This document shows positions 33,649-41,664 of a DNA stretch of 64,000 nt, in pieces. The stretch lies in NCBI RefSeq assembly GCF_036345015.1, contig NZ_CP084098.1:1377326-1441325 (forward strand), in the 5' to 3' direction. The DNA is from Cyanobacterium sp. Dongsha4 (GTDB lineage Bacteria > Cyanobacteriota > Cyanobacteriia > Cyanobacteriales > Cyanobacteriaceae). The stretch's first letter is position 1; the number at the start of each line of letters is the position of its first letter. Made by a program: the position numbers and the translations under genes. The notes beneath the pieces were generated by a model, which made no database searches, had not been told where the DNA came from, and saw only the letters and a program-made list of their open reading frames with translations.

Positions 33649-33891
33649 ATGACTGAATATAAATTTACACAATACTTTGAAAATGATGTTTTATTAAAAC
33701 GTCCTTATCTCAAAAAAGAATGGTGTATTCGTGTTATCAAAAATCCGTTAAAATGTGAACCACAAGAAAATAATCGATTTCGTTTTTGGGGTATAATTCC
33801 AGAATTTGATAATAAAATTTTGCGAGTAATAACGTTAGAAGATAAAACAACTATTCATAATGCTTTTCCCGATAGGAGATTTAAACTATGA
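33649..33891 (+). CDS. Small toxin-like protein (DUF4258-like), uncertain
   Basis: An 80-residue basic protein (MTEYKFTQYFENDVLLKRPYL...). Its layout (an N-terminal helix with RPYLKKEWCIRVI, a beta strand with NRFRFWGIIPE, then ILRVITLEDKTTIHNAFPDR) resembles the RelE-like DUF4258 class of small putative toxins and a family often seen next to DUF2283 in cyanobacteria. It overlaps the next gene by 4 bp (ATGA), so the two are translationally coupled. A toxin function is inferred from size, context and partner type only. Confidence 0.6.
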   Translation: MTEYKFTQYFENDVLLKRPYLKKEWCIRVIKNPLKCEPQENNRFRFWGIIPEFDNKILRVITLEDKTTIHNAFPDRRFKL

Positions 33892-34106
33892 AAATTAACT
33901 ATTATCCTGATACCGATTCTTTATATATTCATTTATCGGATAAACCAAGTATTGATAGTCAGGAAATTTCGGAAGGAGTTGTACTTGACTATGATGAAAA
34001 CGGTAATTTAGTCGGGATTGATATTGATAATGCTAGTAATAAAGTTCAACTAAATGAATTAATTTTAAATCAATTACCTTCTAATATTATGAAAGTTCCT
34101 GCTTAA
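33888..34106 (+). CDS. DUF2283 family protein
   Basis: A 72-residue protein with the DUF2283 signature: a YYPDTDSLYIHLSD opening, a central EISEGVVLDYDENGNLVGIDIDNAS and a short C-terminal helix. DUF2283 proteins commonly accompany DUF4258-like genes and are thought to be antitoxin-like, which fits the 4-bp overlap with the preceding gene. No DNA-binding motif is visible. The gene lies 14 bp before the YgiT-type gene. Confidence 0.82.
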   Translation: MKINYYPDTDSLYIHLSDKPSIDSQEISEGVVLDYDENGNLVGIDIDNASNKVQLNELILNQLPSNIMKVPA

Positions 34107-34120
34107 AAAACTTAAATTTT

Positions 34121-34351
34121 ATGAAATGTGATCTTTGTGGTTCAGAAAAAGCTAAAATCCGCTATATTTCTCGCAGTTATGGTAATAATGAAGAAATTTT
34201 TATTATTGAAAATATACCTTTAATAAGTTGCCCTGATTGTGGAGAAAGTTATTTTACTGCTGAAACTATGAGAAAAATTGAAGCTATTAAACAACTGAGA
34301 AATTCGAGCACAATTACTAGGAATATACCAGTAGCTAAATTTGCATCCTAA
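34121..34351 (+). CDS. YgiT/MqsA-type zinc finger protein
   Basis: A 76-residue protein with two CxxC pairs (MKCDLCGSEK and SCPDCGESYFT), the YgiT-type zinc finger found at the N-terminus of MqsA antitoxins. It lacks the C-terminal helix-turn-helix of full MqsA. Such short YgiT proteins are usually paired with DUF4258 toxins, here probably the product starting at 33649. The intervening DUF2283 gene makes a three-gene cassette. It ends 46 bp before the restriction endonuclease start. Confidence 0.85.
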   Translation: MKCDLCGSEKAKIRYISRSYGNNEEIFIIENIPLISCPDCGESYFTAETMRKIEAIKQLRNSSTITRNIPVAKFAS

Positions 34352-34397
34352 CATACTCTATTATTAAAAAAAACTAAATTTGATTATCAAAAAACAA

Positions 34398-35243
34398 ATG
34401 ACACTAGAAAAAGAAGAATTTTTACATGAATTAAAAAAATTTGCTCAAACTTTAACAGAATATGTTTCAACAAAAAGTGGTGATTGGAAAATAAAAGGCT
34501 TTATTGATACGGAACAAAATATTTACACTATTTCCTCAGATTCAAAAATTATTTCTAAAATTTTAGAGATACAATTATTTCCAAAATTTAGACAATTTGC
34601 AGAAAAGATAAACTTTGAGATTGTCTTAGCAGAAAAACAAAACTGGTATCCAGATTTATCTTTTATTTCTAAAACAAATTCATCTATAAAATATGCTGTT
34701 GACATCAAAACAACATATCGTTTAAAAGAATATCAGGGATTTTGTAATGGTTTTACTTTAGGTTCTCATGGAGAGTATTTTCGCAATCGTTCTAGTAAAA
34801 AAAATATACAATATCCTTATAGTGAGTATCAAGCTCATTTGTGTCTAGGAATATTATATACAAGAGCATTAGCAGGAGATATTGATGAAACAAAAATTTT
34901 AAATTTATTAGAACTTAATAATATAACTTCTGTTATTAAAGATTTACTCTTTTTTGCGGAAGAAAAATGGAAAATTGCTAGTGATAAAGGAGGAAGTGGA
35001 AATACAGCTAATATAGGTAGTGTTGATTATATTGAAGACATTTTAAATGGAAATGGAGTTTTTATTAATTTAGGAGAACAAATATTTGATGAATATTGGA
35101 TTAATCAAGGAATATTGCAAGTTCCTGATTCTAATAATCAAAAGAAGTTTAAAAAACTAACTAAACTGACAGAGTTTTTAGAATTTAAGGGCATAGATAA
35201 AACTTTAATTAATAGGCAAAAACCAAAGAAAAAAAATTTATAA
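34398..35243 (+). CDS. EcoRV family type II restriction endonuclease
   Basis: A 281-residue protein clearly related to EcoRV, which cuts GATATC to blunt ends. Matching landmarks: GxIYxxxSDxK near the start, WYPDLSFI (EcoRV Asp74), YAVDIKTTYR (Asp90 and Lys92), the PYSEYQAHLCLGILYTR helix, and the recognition loop GSGNTANIGS, where EcoRV has GSGNTTNIGS. All catalytic residues are kept, so an active enzyme is likely and GATATC is the predicted site. The ATG at 34398 is preferred over an in-frame TTG at 34380. The methylase gene starts 2 bp after the stop codon. Confidence 0.92.
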   Translation: MTLEKEEFLHELKKFAQTLTEYVSTKSGDWKIKGFIDTEQNIYTISSDSKIISKILEIQLFPKFRQFAEKINFEIVLAEKQNWYPDLSFISKTNSSIKYAVDIKTTYRLKEYQGFCNGFTLGSHGEYFRNRSSKKNIQYPYSEYQAHLCLGILYTRALAGDIDETKILNLLELNNITSVIKDLLFFAEEKWKIASDKGGSGNTANIGSVDYIEDILNGNGVFINLGEQIFDEYWINQGILQVPDSNNQKKFKKLTKLTEFLEFKGIDKTLINRQKPKKKNL

Positions 35244-35245
35244 TC

Positions 35246-36259
35246 ATGACTATAATACCACCAATAAAATCTCAAGGAATAAAAACAAAATTAGTTCCCA
35301 TAATTAAAGCTATGATTCCAAAAAATTATGATGGCATCTGGATTGAGCCTTTTATGGGTACTGGAGTTGTTGGTTTTAATGTTGATATTCATAATATGAT
35401 TTTATGTGATAACAACCCTCATCTGATTAATTTTTATTTTTCTATTCAAGAAGGAATAATTAATAGTAGTATTGTTCGTAAATTCCTAGAATATGAGGGT
35501 GCGCAACTACTAGAAATAGGAGAAAATCACTACTATAAAATCAGAGATAGATTTAATCAAAAACACTGCCCATTAGATTTTTTATTTCTCAATCGCTCAG
35601 GTTTTAATGGCATGATACGGTTTAATAAAAAAGGAGAATTTAATATACCTTTTTGCCGAAAACCTCAGAGATTTGCCCGTGCTTACATAACAAAAATTGT
35701 TAATCAAATTGAGAAGATTTCTCAGATTATTAAATCTAAAAATATTACTTTTATTCATCAAAGTTTTGAAAAAACAATCAAGGATTGTGATCTAAATAGT
35801 TTAATTTATTGTGACCCACCTTATATAGATAGAAATGTTGATTATTATAATAGTTGGAATATTACAGATGAACAAAAATTGTCTAATTGTTTAAATAATA
35901 TAAATAGCCCTTTTATTTTATCAACTTGGCATCATAATAATTACCGAAAAAATGAGTATATCGATAAATTATGGTCTAAGTTTAATATCATTACTTATGA
36001 TCATTTTTACTTCGTAGGTGGAAAAGAAACTAATAGAAATTCAATCAAAGAAGCTATAATTACAAATTATAATACTGATTTTATACATCTATCTAATTTA
36101 TTAGGTAATGAACAAAAAGAGTTATTTAATTGGATAGATGAATATAGAGATAATCAATGGGATAAACAAATAGAGGAAGATTTAGATAAGGGAAGATTAA
36201 ATAAGTTGATTGCACAAGCTAAACAGGAATTTAAAGAAGGGAAGTGCCAGAAAATATAA
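35246..36259 (+). CDS. DNA adenine methyltransferase (Dam/M.EcoRV type)
   Basis: A 337-residue N6-adenine methylase of the alpha/Dam group, the protecting half of the EcoRV-type pair. Motif X/I region: PPIKSQGIKTKLVP and WIEPFMGTGVVGFNV (SAM binding). A LNRSGFNGMIRFNKKGEFNIPF target-side segment follows, then the catalytic DPPY in YCDPPYIDR. The C-terminal tail is long and charged. The gap of 2 bp from the endonuclease gene implies one transcript. Target methylation at GATATC is inferred from the partner. Confidence 0.93.
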   Translation: MTIIPPIKSQGIKTKLVPIIKAMIPKNYDGIWIEPFMGTGVVGFNVDIHNMILCDNNPHLINFYFSIQEGIINSSIVRKFLEYEGAQLLEIGENHYYKIRDRFNQKHCPLDFLFLNRSGFNGMIRFNKKGEFNIPFCRKPQRFARAYITKIVNQIEKISQIIKSKNITFIHQSFEKTIKDCDLNSLIYCDPPYIDRNVDYYNSWNITDEQKLSNCLNNINSPFILSTWHHNNYRKNEYIDKLWSKFNIITYDHFYFVGGKETNRNSIKEAIITNYNTDFIHLSNLLGNEQKELFNWIDEYRDNQWDKQIEEDLDKGRLNKLIAQAKQEFKEGKCQKI

Positions 36260-36260
36260 A

Positions 36261-36308
36261 TCATTATACCAGTTCTAGCTTTTGGTAATCCTATTATAAA
36301 TTACCCCT
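36261..36308. repeat. Island repeat, copy 2
   Basis: A near-identical partner of 32576-32622, including TTTTGGTAATCCTATTATAA. It abuts the RelE remnant and may have replaced the start of that gene. Confidence 0.8.
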
Positions 36309-36309
36309 A

Positions 36310-36516
36310 AAAATTCAAAAAATAGCAGATCAAAAATATAAATTATTGAAAGAAAATTATCGTCATCCTTCATTAAAGTTGAAAATAATTAGAACTTTAT
36401 GGGCTGTTAGAGTTACTGATAATTATAGGGCTTTAGGTGTTGATGAATCTGATGGTATTTTATGGTTTTGGATTGGGGATCATGATCAATATGAACAGAT
36501 TTTATCAGATTTATAA
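36310..36516 (+). pseudogene. RelE/HigB-type toxin remnant without a start
   Basis: The frame reads ...YRHPSLKLKIIRTLWAVRVTDNYRALGVDESDGILWFWIGDHDQYEQIL, the typical C-terminal two thirds of a RelE-type mRNA-interferase-like toxin (FWIGDHDQYE box). A TAA ends it at 36514-36516. Upstream the frame reaches a stop at 36286 without any ATG, GTG or TTG in a sensible place, and the first third of the family is missing. No antitoxin gene is adjacent. It is therefore a 5'-truncated relic next to the island repeat. Confidence 0.85.
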
Positions 36517-36526
36517 TAGATTAGTT

Positions 36527-36562
36527 GATCGGTGTAAACAAGCCTTATCAGGTAATTTCTAA
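36527..36562 (+). pseudogene. Third copy of the ileS 3' tail (11 codons)
   Basis: GATCGGTGTAAACAAGCC followed by TTATCAGGTAATTTCTAA encodes DRCKQALSGNF-stop, matching the end of ileS (DRCKEALTGNF-stop) with two residue changes. A hairpin (GTGGGA/TCTCAC at 36572-36586) follows, much as a hairpin follows the real ileS stop. It marks the right edge of the accessory region. Confidence 0.85.
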
Positions 36563-36904
36563 ATCAATGAAGTGGGATTTTCTCACCCTAATGACAAAAA
36601 CAGCTTAATCTTTTATTCAATAGGCTTTATGACTACTTTATGTCCCCCACCGTGCCATAGTTTTGCTATTGAATTTATTTCTTTACATTTTCATTTACCC
36701 ATTATTATAGCGGCATAGGTTAATACAATAATCTTCATAATCTCATTCAAACAAAGACTTTTGGCTCTCGCACTTCTGGGAACACCATTGGATAAGAGTT
36801 TTTTTATCACTCAGGCTGATATTTTGGAGTTCAATCATCGACACAGTAGAATAATTCATCTAAATTAGAAATAATAATTATAAAATAATAGTTAGCTTAT
36901 CAAT
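36563..36904. other. Intergenic region right of the island
   Basis: 342 bases without a recognised gene. A small hairpin follows the ileS tail. The minus strand has a short frame beginning MIELQNISLSDKKTLIQWC near 36843 that soon hits stops; it was not recognised and may be debris. The end nearest 36900 should hold the promoter of the AI-2E transporter gene. Confidence 0.5.
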
Positions 36905-37936
36905 ATGAATTTTGGTCAATCTTTGGGGTTTTTAGCCTTTGTTATTTCCCTGTATATTCTTTGGCAAATTCGTCATCTACTTCTTCTCGTTTTCTCAGCG
37001 ATGATTTTTGCAGTTGCTTTAAATCGTTTAGTAAAAAAATTAGAAAATATTGGTTGGAGTCGTTATCAATCTGTTTCTTTTACAGTTTTTAGTCTTCTGG
37101 CTATTATTTTTATTTTAGTATTATTAATTTTTCCTCCTTTTATTGATCAATTTCAATTACTAATTAATGCTTTACCTAAAGTCCCAATTAAAATTAATGA
37201 GTTACTGAAAAACATTACGGGAGATAATTACCAAATTTTTGATACTTTTTTAAATAATCTTAATAAGATAATTAATGATAACAATTTATTACCAGCTCAA
37301 GTTATAAATAATTTTATTGCTTTATTTTCTAATTTTTTTAATGTCACATTTCAGGTAATATTTGTTTTTGTTTTAACAGTTGTTTTCCTTCTTAATCCTC
37401 TTAAATACCGTCGTTATTTATTAAAAGTTTTTCCTGCTTTTTATCGTTATCGTATTGATGAAATTTTAAACAAAACAGAAATTGCGATCGTAAATTGGTT
37501 AGGAGGAATATTGATTAATTGTATCTTTATTGGGGTTTTAAGTGGGGTAGGTTTATTTTTTTTACAAGTAAAATTAGTTTTAGTTCATGCACTTTTAGCA
37601 GGTTTATTAAATTTTATTCCGAATATAGGACCTACTCTCAGTGTTGTTTTTCCCATCACCATTGCAGTGGTTGATTCTCCTTGGCAAATTATCCCGATTA
37701 TTGTGTGGTATTTCATTATTCAAAATATTGAGAGTTATTGGCTAACTCCAAAAGTGATGGCGGATAAGGTTTCTTTGTTACCGGCGGTGACTCTTTTTGC
37801 CCAAATTTTCTTTGCTACGGTTTTTGGTTTATTAGGATTATTATTAGCTTTACCTCTTACTGTAGTTGTAAAAACGTGGATGGAAGAAATTTTATTTAAA
37901 GATATTTTGGATAATTGGCAATTAGAAGAAGTTTAG
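36905..37936 (+). CDS. AI-2E family transporter (PerM/TqsA type)
   Basis: A 343-residue polytopic membrane protein of the AI-2E/UPF0118 family, with about eight hydrophobic segments. Family landmarks: the N-terminal LAFVISLYILWQIRHLLLLVF, a central soluble loop (about residues 90-130), then LGGILINCIFIGVLSGVGLFFL, LNFIPNIGPTLSVVFPI and the C-terminal LLPAVTLFAQIFFATVFGLLGLLLALPL. Members include quorum-signal exporters and sodium/proton-linked permeases; the substrate here is unknown. Codon use and composition are like the chromosome, and it lies outside the ileS-bounded region. Confidence 0.9.
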   Translation: MNFGQSLGFLAFVISLYILWQIRHLLLLVFSAMIFAVALNRLVKKLENIGWSRYQSVSFTVFSLLAIIFILVLLIFPPFIDQFQLLINALPKVPIKINELLKNITGDNYQIFDTFLNNLNKIINDNNLLPAQVINNFIALFSNFFNVTFQVIFVFVLTVVFLLNPLKYRRYLLKVFPAFYRYRIDEILNKTEIAIVNWLGGILINCIFIGVLSGVGLFFLQVKLVLVHALLAGLLNFIPNIGPTLSVVFPITIAVVDSPWQIIPIIVWYFIIQNIESYWLTPKVMADKVSLLPAVTLFAQIFFATVFGLLGLLLALPLTVVVKTWMEEILFKDILDNWQLEEV

Positions 37937-38557
37937 AATTAGCATAAACATCAGAATAAAATCATTGCAATAATAATTATAGTAATTTCAAATAAGAGAA
38001 TTACATTTAATTTGTGCAATAATCACGGATAATTTCATCTCAAGATGTTCCTGAAGGGGCATACATTCTCATTTTCTTTAATGCGGCAAAATCATGTTCA
38101 ATATCATTTAAATCTTGAGAGTATTTTGGCAAAAATAAAATTATGTGTCCTGATTCTTCTACTAATTGTTTAATTACATTTTTCCGGTGAATTGGTGCAT
38201 TATCCATCCTTCCCACATTGCAACCCTTTTCTTTATTTTTTTGTCCTGTACTGAGCTCAAAACTATTTTTTCTTTAGGAGGAACTAATAATGATATTTTA
38301 GAAGCAGTACAATCATTGAGTAATTAATAATTGATAAGGATTTATCGCATTTTGTGGGGGGAGGTGCGATCGAATCTATAACTTAACACAAAAGAGTTAA
38401 AATAAAATGGTCATGATTATCATAAGATGAATTAAGCGAAACATTTGATTTATCGAAAAAAGAAGATTAGAATGCGCTTATTAACTGACATATTCTACAT
38501 CAAGACTTTTCAAACATATTTTTAGATTTTATATAGAATTAACAAACATTTTTAATC
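37937..38557. other. Intergenic region with a transposase relic
   Basis: 621 bases. 38007-38207 carries the IS630-type remnant described separately. The remainder (38210-38557) is AT-rich, has one HIP1-like site near 38367 and no recognisable gene. The promoter of the sugar nucleotidyltransferase gene must be near its end. Confidence 0.6.
38007..38207 (-). pseudogene. IS630 family transposase, C-terminal remnant
   Basis: The minus strand encodes MDNAPIHRKNVIKQLVEE...LFLPKYSQDLNDIEHDFAALKK, the conserved second half of IS630/Tc1-mariner transposases, with the DNAxxH and the PxYSxDLNxIE(H) acidic motif. An in-frame TGA at 38040-38042 (where Trp or another residue is expected) interrupts it before the final DEIIRDYCTN. 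The N-terminal helix-turn-helix half and clear terminal inverted repeats are missing, so it is an inactive relic. Confidence 0.87.
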
Positions 38558-39622
38558 ATGAAAAATAGCAAATTTATACCTGTTATTTTAGCAGGAGGAA
38601 AAGGAGAAAGATTTTGGCCTTTAAGTCGTTTAAAACGTCCAAAACAGTTTCTGTGTTTAGATAATAGTGGTGAGAGTTTATTGCAAACTACGGCGAATCG
38701 TCTATTAAACTTAGCAGGAGGTTGGCAAAATTTACTGGTTATTACCTCAGAGTTATTAGCTGAGGGAGTGAAACAGCAGTTACCCTTATTACCACCCCAT
38801 AACATTTTAGTTGAACCCACAGCAAAAGACACAGCCCCAGCAGTCACATGGGCTAGTTTAGAAGTTAAGCATCGCTATGGTGAAGATGCAATTACCGCTT
38901 TTTTTCCTGCAGATCATTATATAGGGAATCAAGAACAATTTGAGAAAATCATTGAGACTGGCATAAAATATGCTCAAGAAAAACAATGTATCATCACTTT
39001 AGGAATTAAACCTGATTATCCTTCTACGGGTTATGGTTATATTGAACAAGGAGAGAAACAAGGAGAAGATGATGATATTTCCTACTATCGAGTAACTCGA
39101 TTTACTGAAAAACCCGACGAGAAAACGGCAACGGAGTTTATTGCAACACAAAAATATAGTTGGAATAGTGGAATGTTTATTTTTCCCGTAGAAGTGGTGT
39201 TAGAAGAATTACAAAAACACGCACCACAAATTTTACAACCCTTACAGGAGAAAGGAAAGTCAGCTTATACACAATTAGAAAAAATTAGTATTGACTATGC
39301 CTTAATGGAAAAAACTAATTTAGCCTATGTGATTCGGGCTGAATTTGGTTGGGATGATTTAGGAGATTGGAATGCTTTAGAAAGACTTTTAGCGAAAGAA
39401 AATAGCAATATTCTGGTAGGAGATTCCCTTAATCAAAATAGTGAAAATAATATTATTTATAACAATCAGTCTGATGAAATTATCATGACGATTGGGGTAG
39501 AAGATTTAGTTATTGTGAGAGAGGGAAATGCGACTCTAATTGCCCATAAAAATAAAACACAGGATATTAAAAAAGCTCTCAAATTATTGCAACAAAGAGA
39601 AAATAAAGATAATTTCCTATAA
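38558..39622 (+). CDS. Mannose-1-phosphate guanylyltransferase
   Basis: A 354-residue nucleotidyltransferase making GDP-mannose from mannose-1-phosphate and GTP. The nucleotide-binding signature ILAGGKGERFWPLSRLKRPKQF is at the N-terminus. Other conserved segments: EPTAKDTAPAVTWA, FFPADHYI, GIKPDYPSTGYGYIEQG, FTEKPDEKTA, WNSGMFIF and FGWDDLGDWNAL. The C-terminal isomerase domain of bifunctional ManC/AlgA is absent. GDP-mannose feeds polysaccharide and glycan synthesis, in keeping with gmhB and a GT4 gene 2-4 kb downstream. Confidence 0.92.
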   Translation: MKNSKFIPVILAGGKGERFWPLSRLKRPKQFLCLDNSGESLLQTTANRLLNLAGGWQNLLVITSELLAEGVKQQLPLLPPHNILVEPTAKDTAPAVTWASLEVKHRYGEDAITAFFPADHYIGNQEQFEKIIETGIKYAQEKQCIITLGIKPDYPSTGYGYIEQGEKQGEDDDISYYRVTRFTEKPDEKTATEFIATQKYSWNSGMFIFPVEVVLEELQKHAPQILQPLQEKGKSAYTQLEKISIDYALMEKTNLAYVIRAEFGWDDLGDWNALERLLAKENSNILVGDSLNQNSENNIIYNNQSDEIIMTIGVEDLVIVREGNATLIAHKNKTQDIKKALKLLQQRENKDNFL

Positions 39623-39710
39623 ATATCTATATAAGTTAGAGTGTTGAGGTGTTGAGAGAAAATTAACTATAAACTGAAAATTTATTCATTATTTGTTGTC
39701 GTTTACTTTG

Positions 39711-41060
39711 TCAAAAAAAGCTACTAAGCGCCTCATCAAAGCAATGTGCGATCGCATCTGCTATTATTTGTATTAAAGAGGAGGGGAATAAATTTAAAAA
39801 ATCATCGTGAGATATTTCTCCTTCAAAAAATAAAAAGCATTTATCCATAAAAATTAGGCTATCTTTTAGTGTTAAATAATTGAAGATAAGCATAACAAAA
39901 TTACTTAAGTCACTATAAGGAAAAAAAGAGGGTTGAAACTCTGCACTAATTAAACTACTTACTATATCTTCAACGGAATTAGAGATAAATTTTTTCTTAT
40001 TAACGGGAAGAATATAATCAACAAAAGATGAATTATTTGGAGATAAATTACATTTGCTAGGAAATAAAAAAGATAATGGTAAAGAGAAAGTAAAGCGAGA
40101 AATAAATGCCTGTAAAATACTTAAACTAATTATTTGATACGCAAAATAATATTGAGCAATATTTAAGTTATATTTACTTCTATTAATCAATGATTCATAA
40201 ACATCAAAACTAGGGTAATTCTGATAACAATGGAAAATACTTTCTGGTAATAAACATTGGATAAATTTCGTGGTTTTAATCAGGGCAATACAACAATCTT
40301 TAATTAAATAATGATCTTGATCATTTAAAATATGATTAGTTTCTGGTAAAAGTAACCAAGTATTGTTAATAAAATCTTTAACATTGTTTGAAGCAAAACC
40401 GCTAACATCTAAATTAGCTAATTTAATGCCTTGAATAATTGTTAAAATAATTTCATCGTTTTTTAACCCTAATTGAAATTGTTGATTGACTTTAGATAGA
40501 CGTTTTTCTAGTTGTTGAGATACAGAGATGTTATTTTCTGAGCGTCGAAAAGGAATAGTTAATTCAATAATTGTTACGATACGAACTATAATAGTTAAGG
40601 GTAAATAATTATCTAAAATTTTAGCTGTACATAAAGCACTTAAAAATTCATTATAACCTCGAAAATTTGATAAGTTATCTCCGATATTTAAACCAAATAT
40701 TTTTAAAATAATTTCTAAATATTTATCTTTTTTACCTCGACAAGATTTTATATATAAACCGTCTATTTTTTCTTGAATCAAAGGTGCTAAATAAGGAGTT
40801 AAATTGAAGGGAATTTTACGATCGACTTGTATATAAATTAGGTCATGAAATAAACCTGCTATAGTAATGATAGGGTCTTCTTGATCCTTAAACATTAACA
40901 AATGTTCAAAATTGTGAAAACAACGATAGTTTCCTCCCATCACTTCGGTAATTAAGCCAGAGATTTCGCAGATTTTATCATCTTGCAAAGGAAACCCTAG
41001 TCTGCTAGTGGCATCTGTCAGAATTTCCCGACATTGATCATAATAATCTGCGTTATTCAT
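39711..41060 (-). CDS. HD-superfamily-like protein of unknown function
   Basis: 449 residues. The N-terminal 200 residues look like an HD phosphohydrolase related to COG4339: NYRCFHNFEHLLMF gives the first His residues and TIAGLFHDLIY gives the HD pair, as in the YHNxxH...FHDxxY pattern. Residues 200-449 are helical, without a recognised domain, and poor in charged motifs. No membrane segment. Metal-dependent nucleotide or phosphate-ester hydrolysis is possible but unproven. It is monocistronic, convergent with the nucleotidyltransferase gene. Confidence 0.65.
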   Translation of the reverse strand: MNNADYYDQCREILTDATSRLGFPLQDDKICEISGLITEVMGGNYRCFHNFEHLLMFKDQEDPIITIAGLFHDLIYIQVDRKIPFNLTPYLAPLIQEKIDGLYIKSCRGKKDKYLEIILKIFGLNIGDNLSNFRGYNEFLSALCTAKILDNYLPLTIIVRIVTIIELTIPFRRSENNISVSQQLEKRLSKVNQQFQLGLKNDEIILTIIQGIKLANLDVSGFASNNVKDFINNTWLLLPETNHILNDQDHYLIKDCCIALIKTTKFIQCLLPESIFHCYQNYPSFDVYESLINRSKYNLNIAQYYFAYQIISLSILQAFISRFTFSLPLSFLFPSKCNLSPNNSSFVDYILPVNKKKFISNSVEDIVSSLISAEFQPSFFPYSDLSNFVMLIFNYLTLKDSLIFMDKCFLFFEGEISHDDFLNLFPSSLIQIIADAIAHCFDEALSSFF

Positions 41061-41208
41061 GAATTTTATGGAAAGAATATCTGTGAACTACCAACACGAA
41101 ATAAAAATTATTGTGTAGGTTTCTCCAATAAGCTAAATGGAAATAAGTATCTCCAATTTGAGATCAATACTTACAGTTTATCTCTCCATCTTAGAAAATA
41201 TTTGTTAA

Positions 41209-41598
41209 TTATTCAAATAATATTTCTTCAAAACAAATTTCTCCAACCTCTCTCAATTGATTGGCTATTTTTTTATCAGTTTCTGATTTTTTGGTTATTT
41301 CCCTAAATTTTTGTGTGGTATATTTATTTCTAAAAGTTTTAATGGTACAGTCACATACACTTTTTGCCGCTTCAGCGTGTAATCCTTCTTTTTGCGATCG
41401 CACTAAGCATTGTTCATTATAATTACACCATACGGAGGCATCTTCGCTTTTTAAACCATCCTTGACTAAATTTTGAATACACTGTTGACGATTAAATTTA
41501 TTAGAAGATTGAGCGATCGCTTCTTTGGTAACAGAAAAGCCAGAAAAAGTCAAGAGCAAAAGACTAGAAAAAGTAAATAAAGTATTAGTTTTTAACAT
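41209..41598 (-). CDS. Small secreted cysteine-containing hypothetical protein
   Basis: 129 residues with a clear signal peptide (MLKTNTLFTFSSLLLLTFSGFS..., cleavage near AIAQ-SSN). The mature part carries six cysteines (QQCIQ, VWCNY, EQCLV, SVCDCT, EICFE), which suggests disulfide bonds in the periplasm or lumen. It is Glu/Lys-rich and helical. I do not recognise a family. It lies between the HD-like gene and gmhB on the same strand, with a 66-bp gap to gmhB, but no functional link is evident. Confidence 0.75.
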   Translation of the reverse strand: MLKTNTLFTFSSLLLLTFSGFSVTKEAIAQSSNKFNRQQCIQNLVKDGLKSEDASVWCNYNEQCLVRSQKEGLHAEAAKSVCDCTIKTFRNKYTTQKFREITKKSETDKKIANQLREVGEICFEEILFE

Positions 41599-41664
41599 AT
41601 AAATAATCAGATAACTTTTGAGTGAATGTATTTAGATAAAGAGACGGGAAGGAATCAAAAAAGT

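Noticed and set aside
36600-36850. Short minus-strand frame starting MIELQNISLSDKKTLIQW
   Set aside because: It stops after about 30 codons, and later segments are broken by stops. It could be debris of a gene, but no family is recognisable, so it is not reported as a feature.
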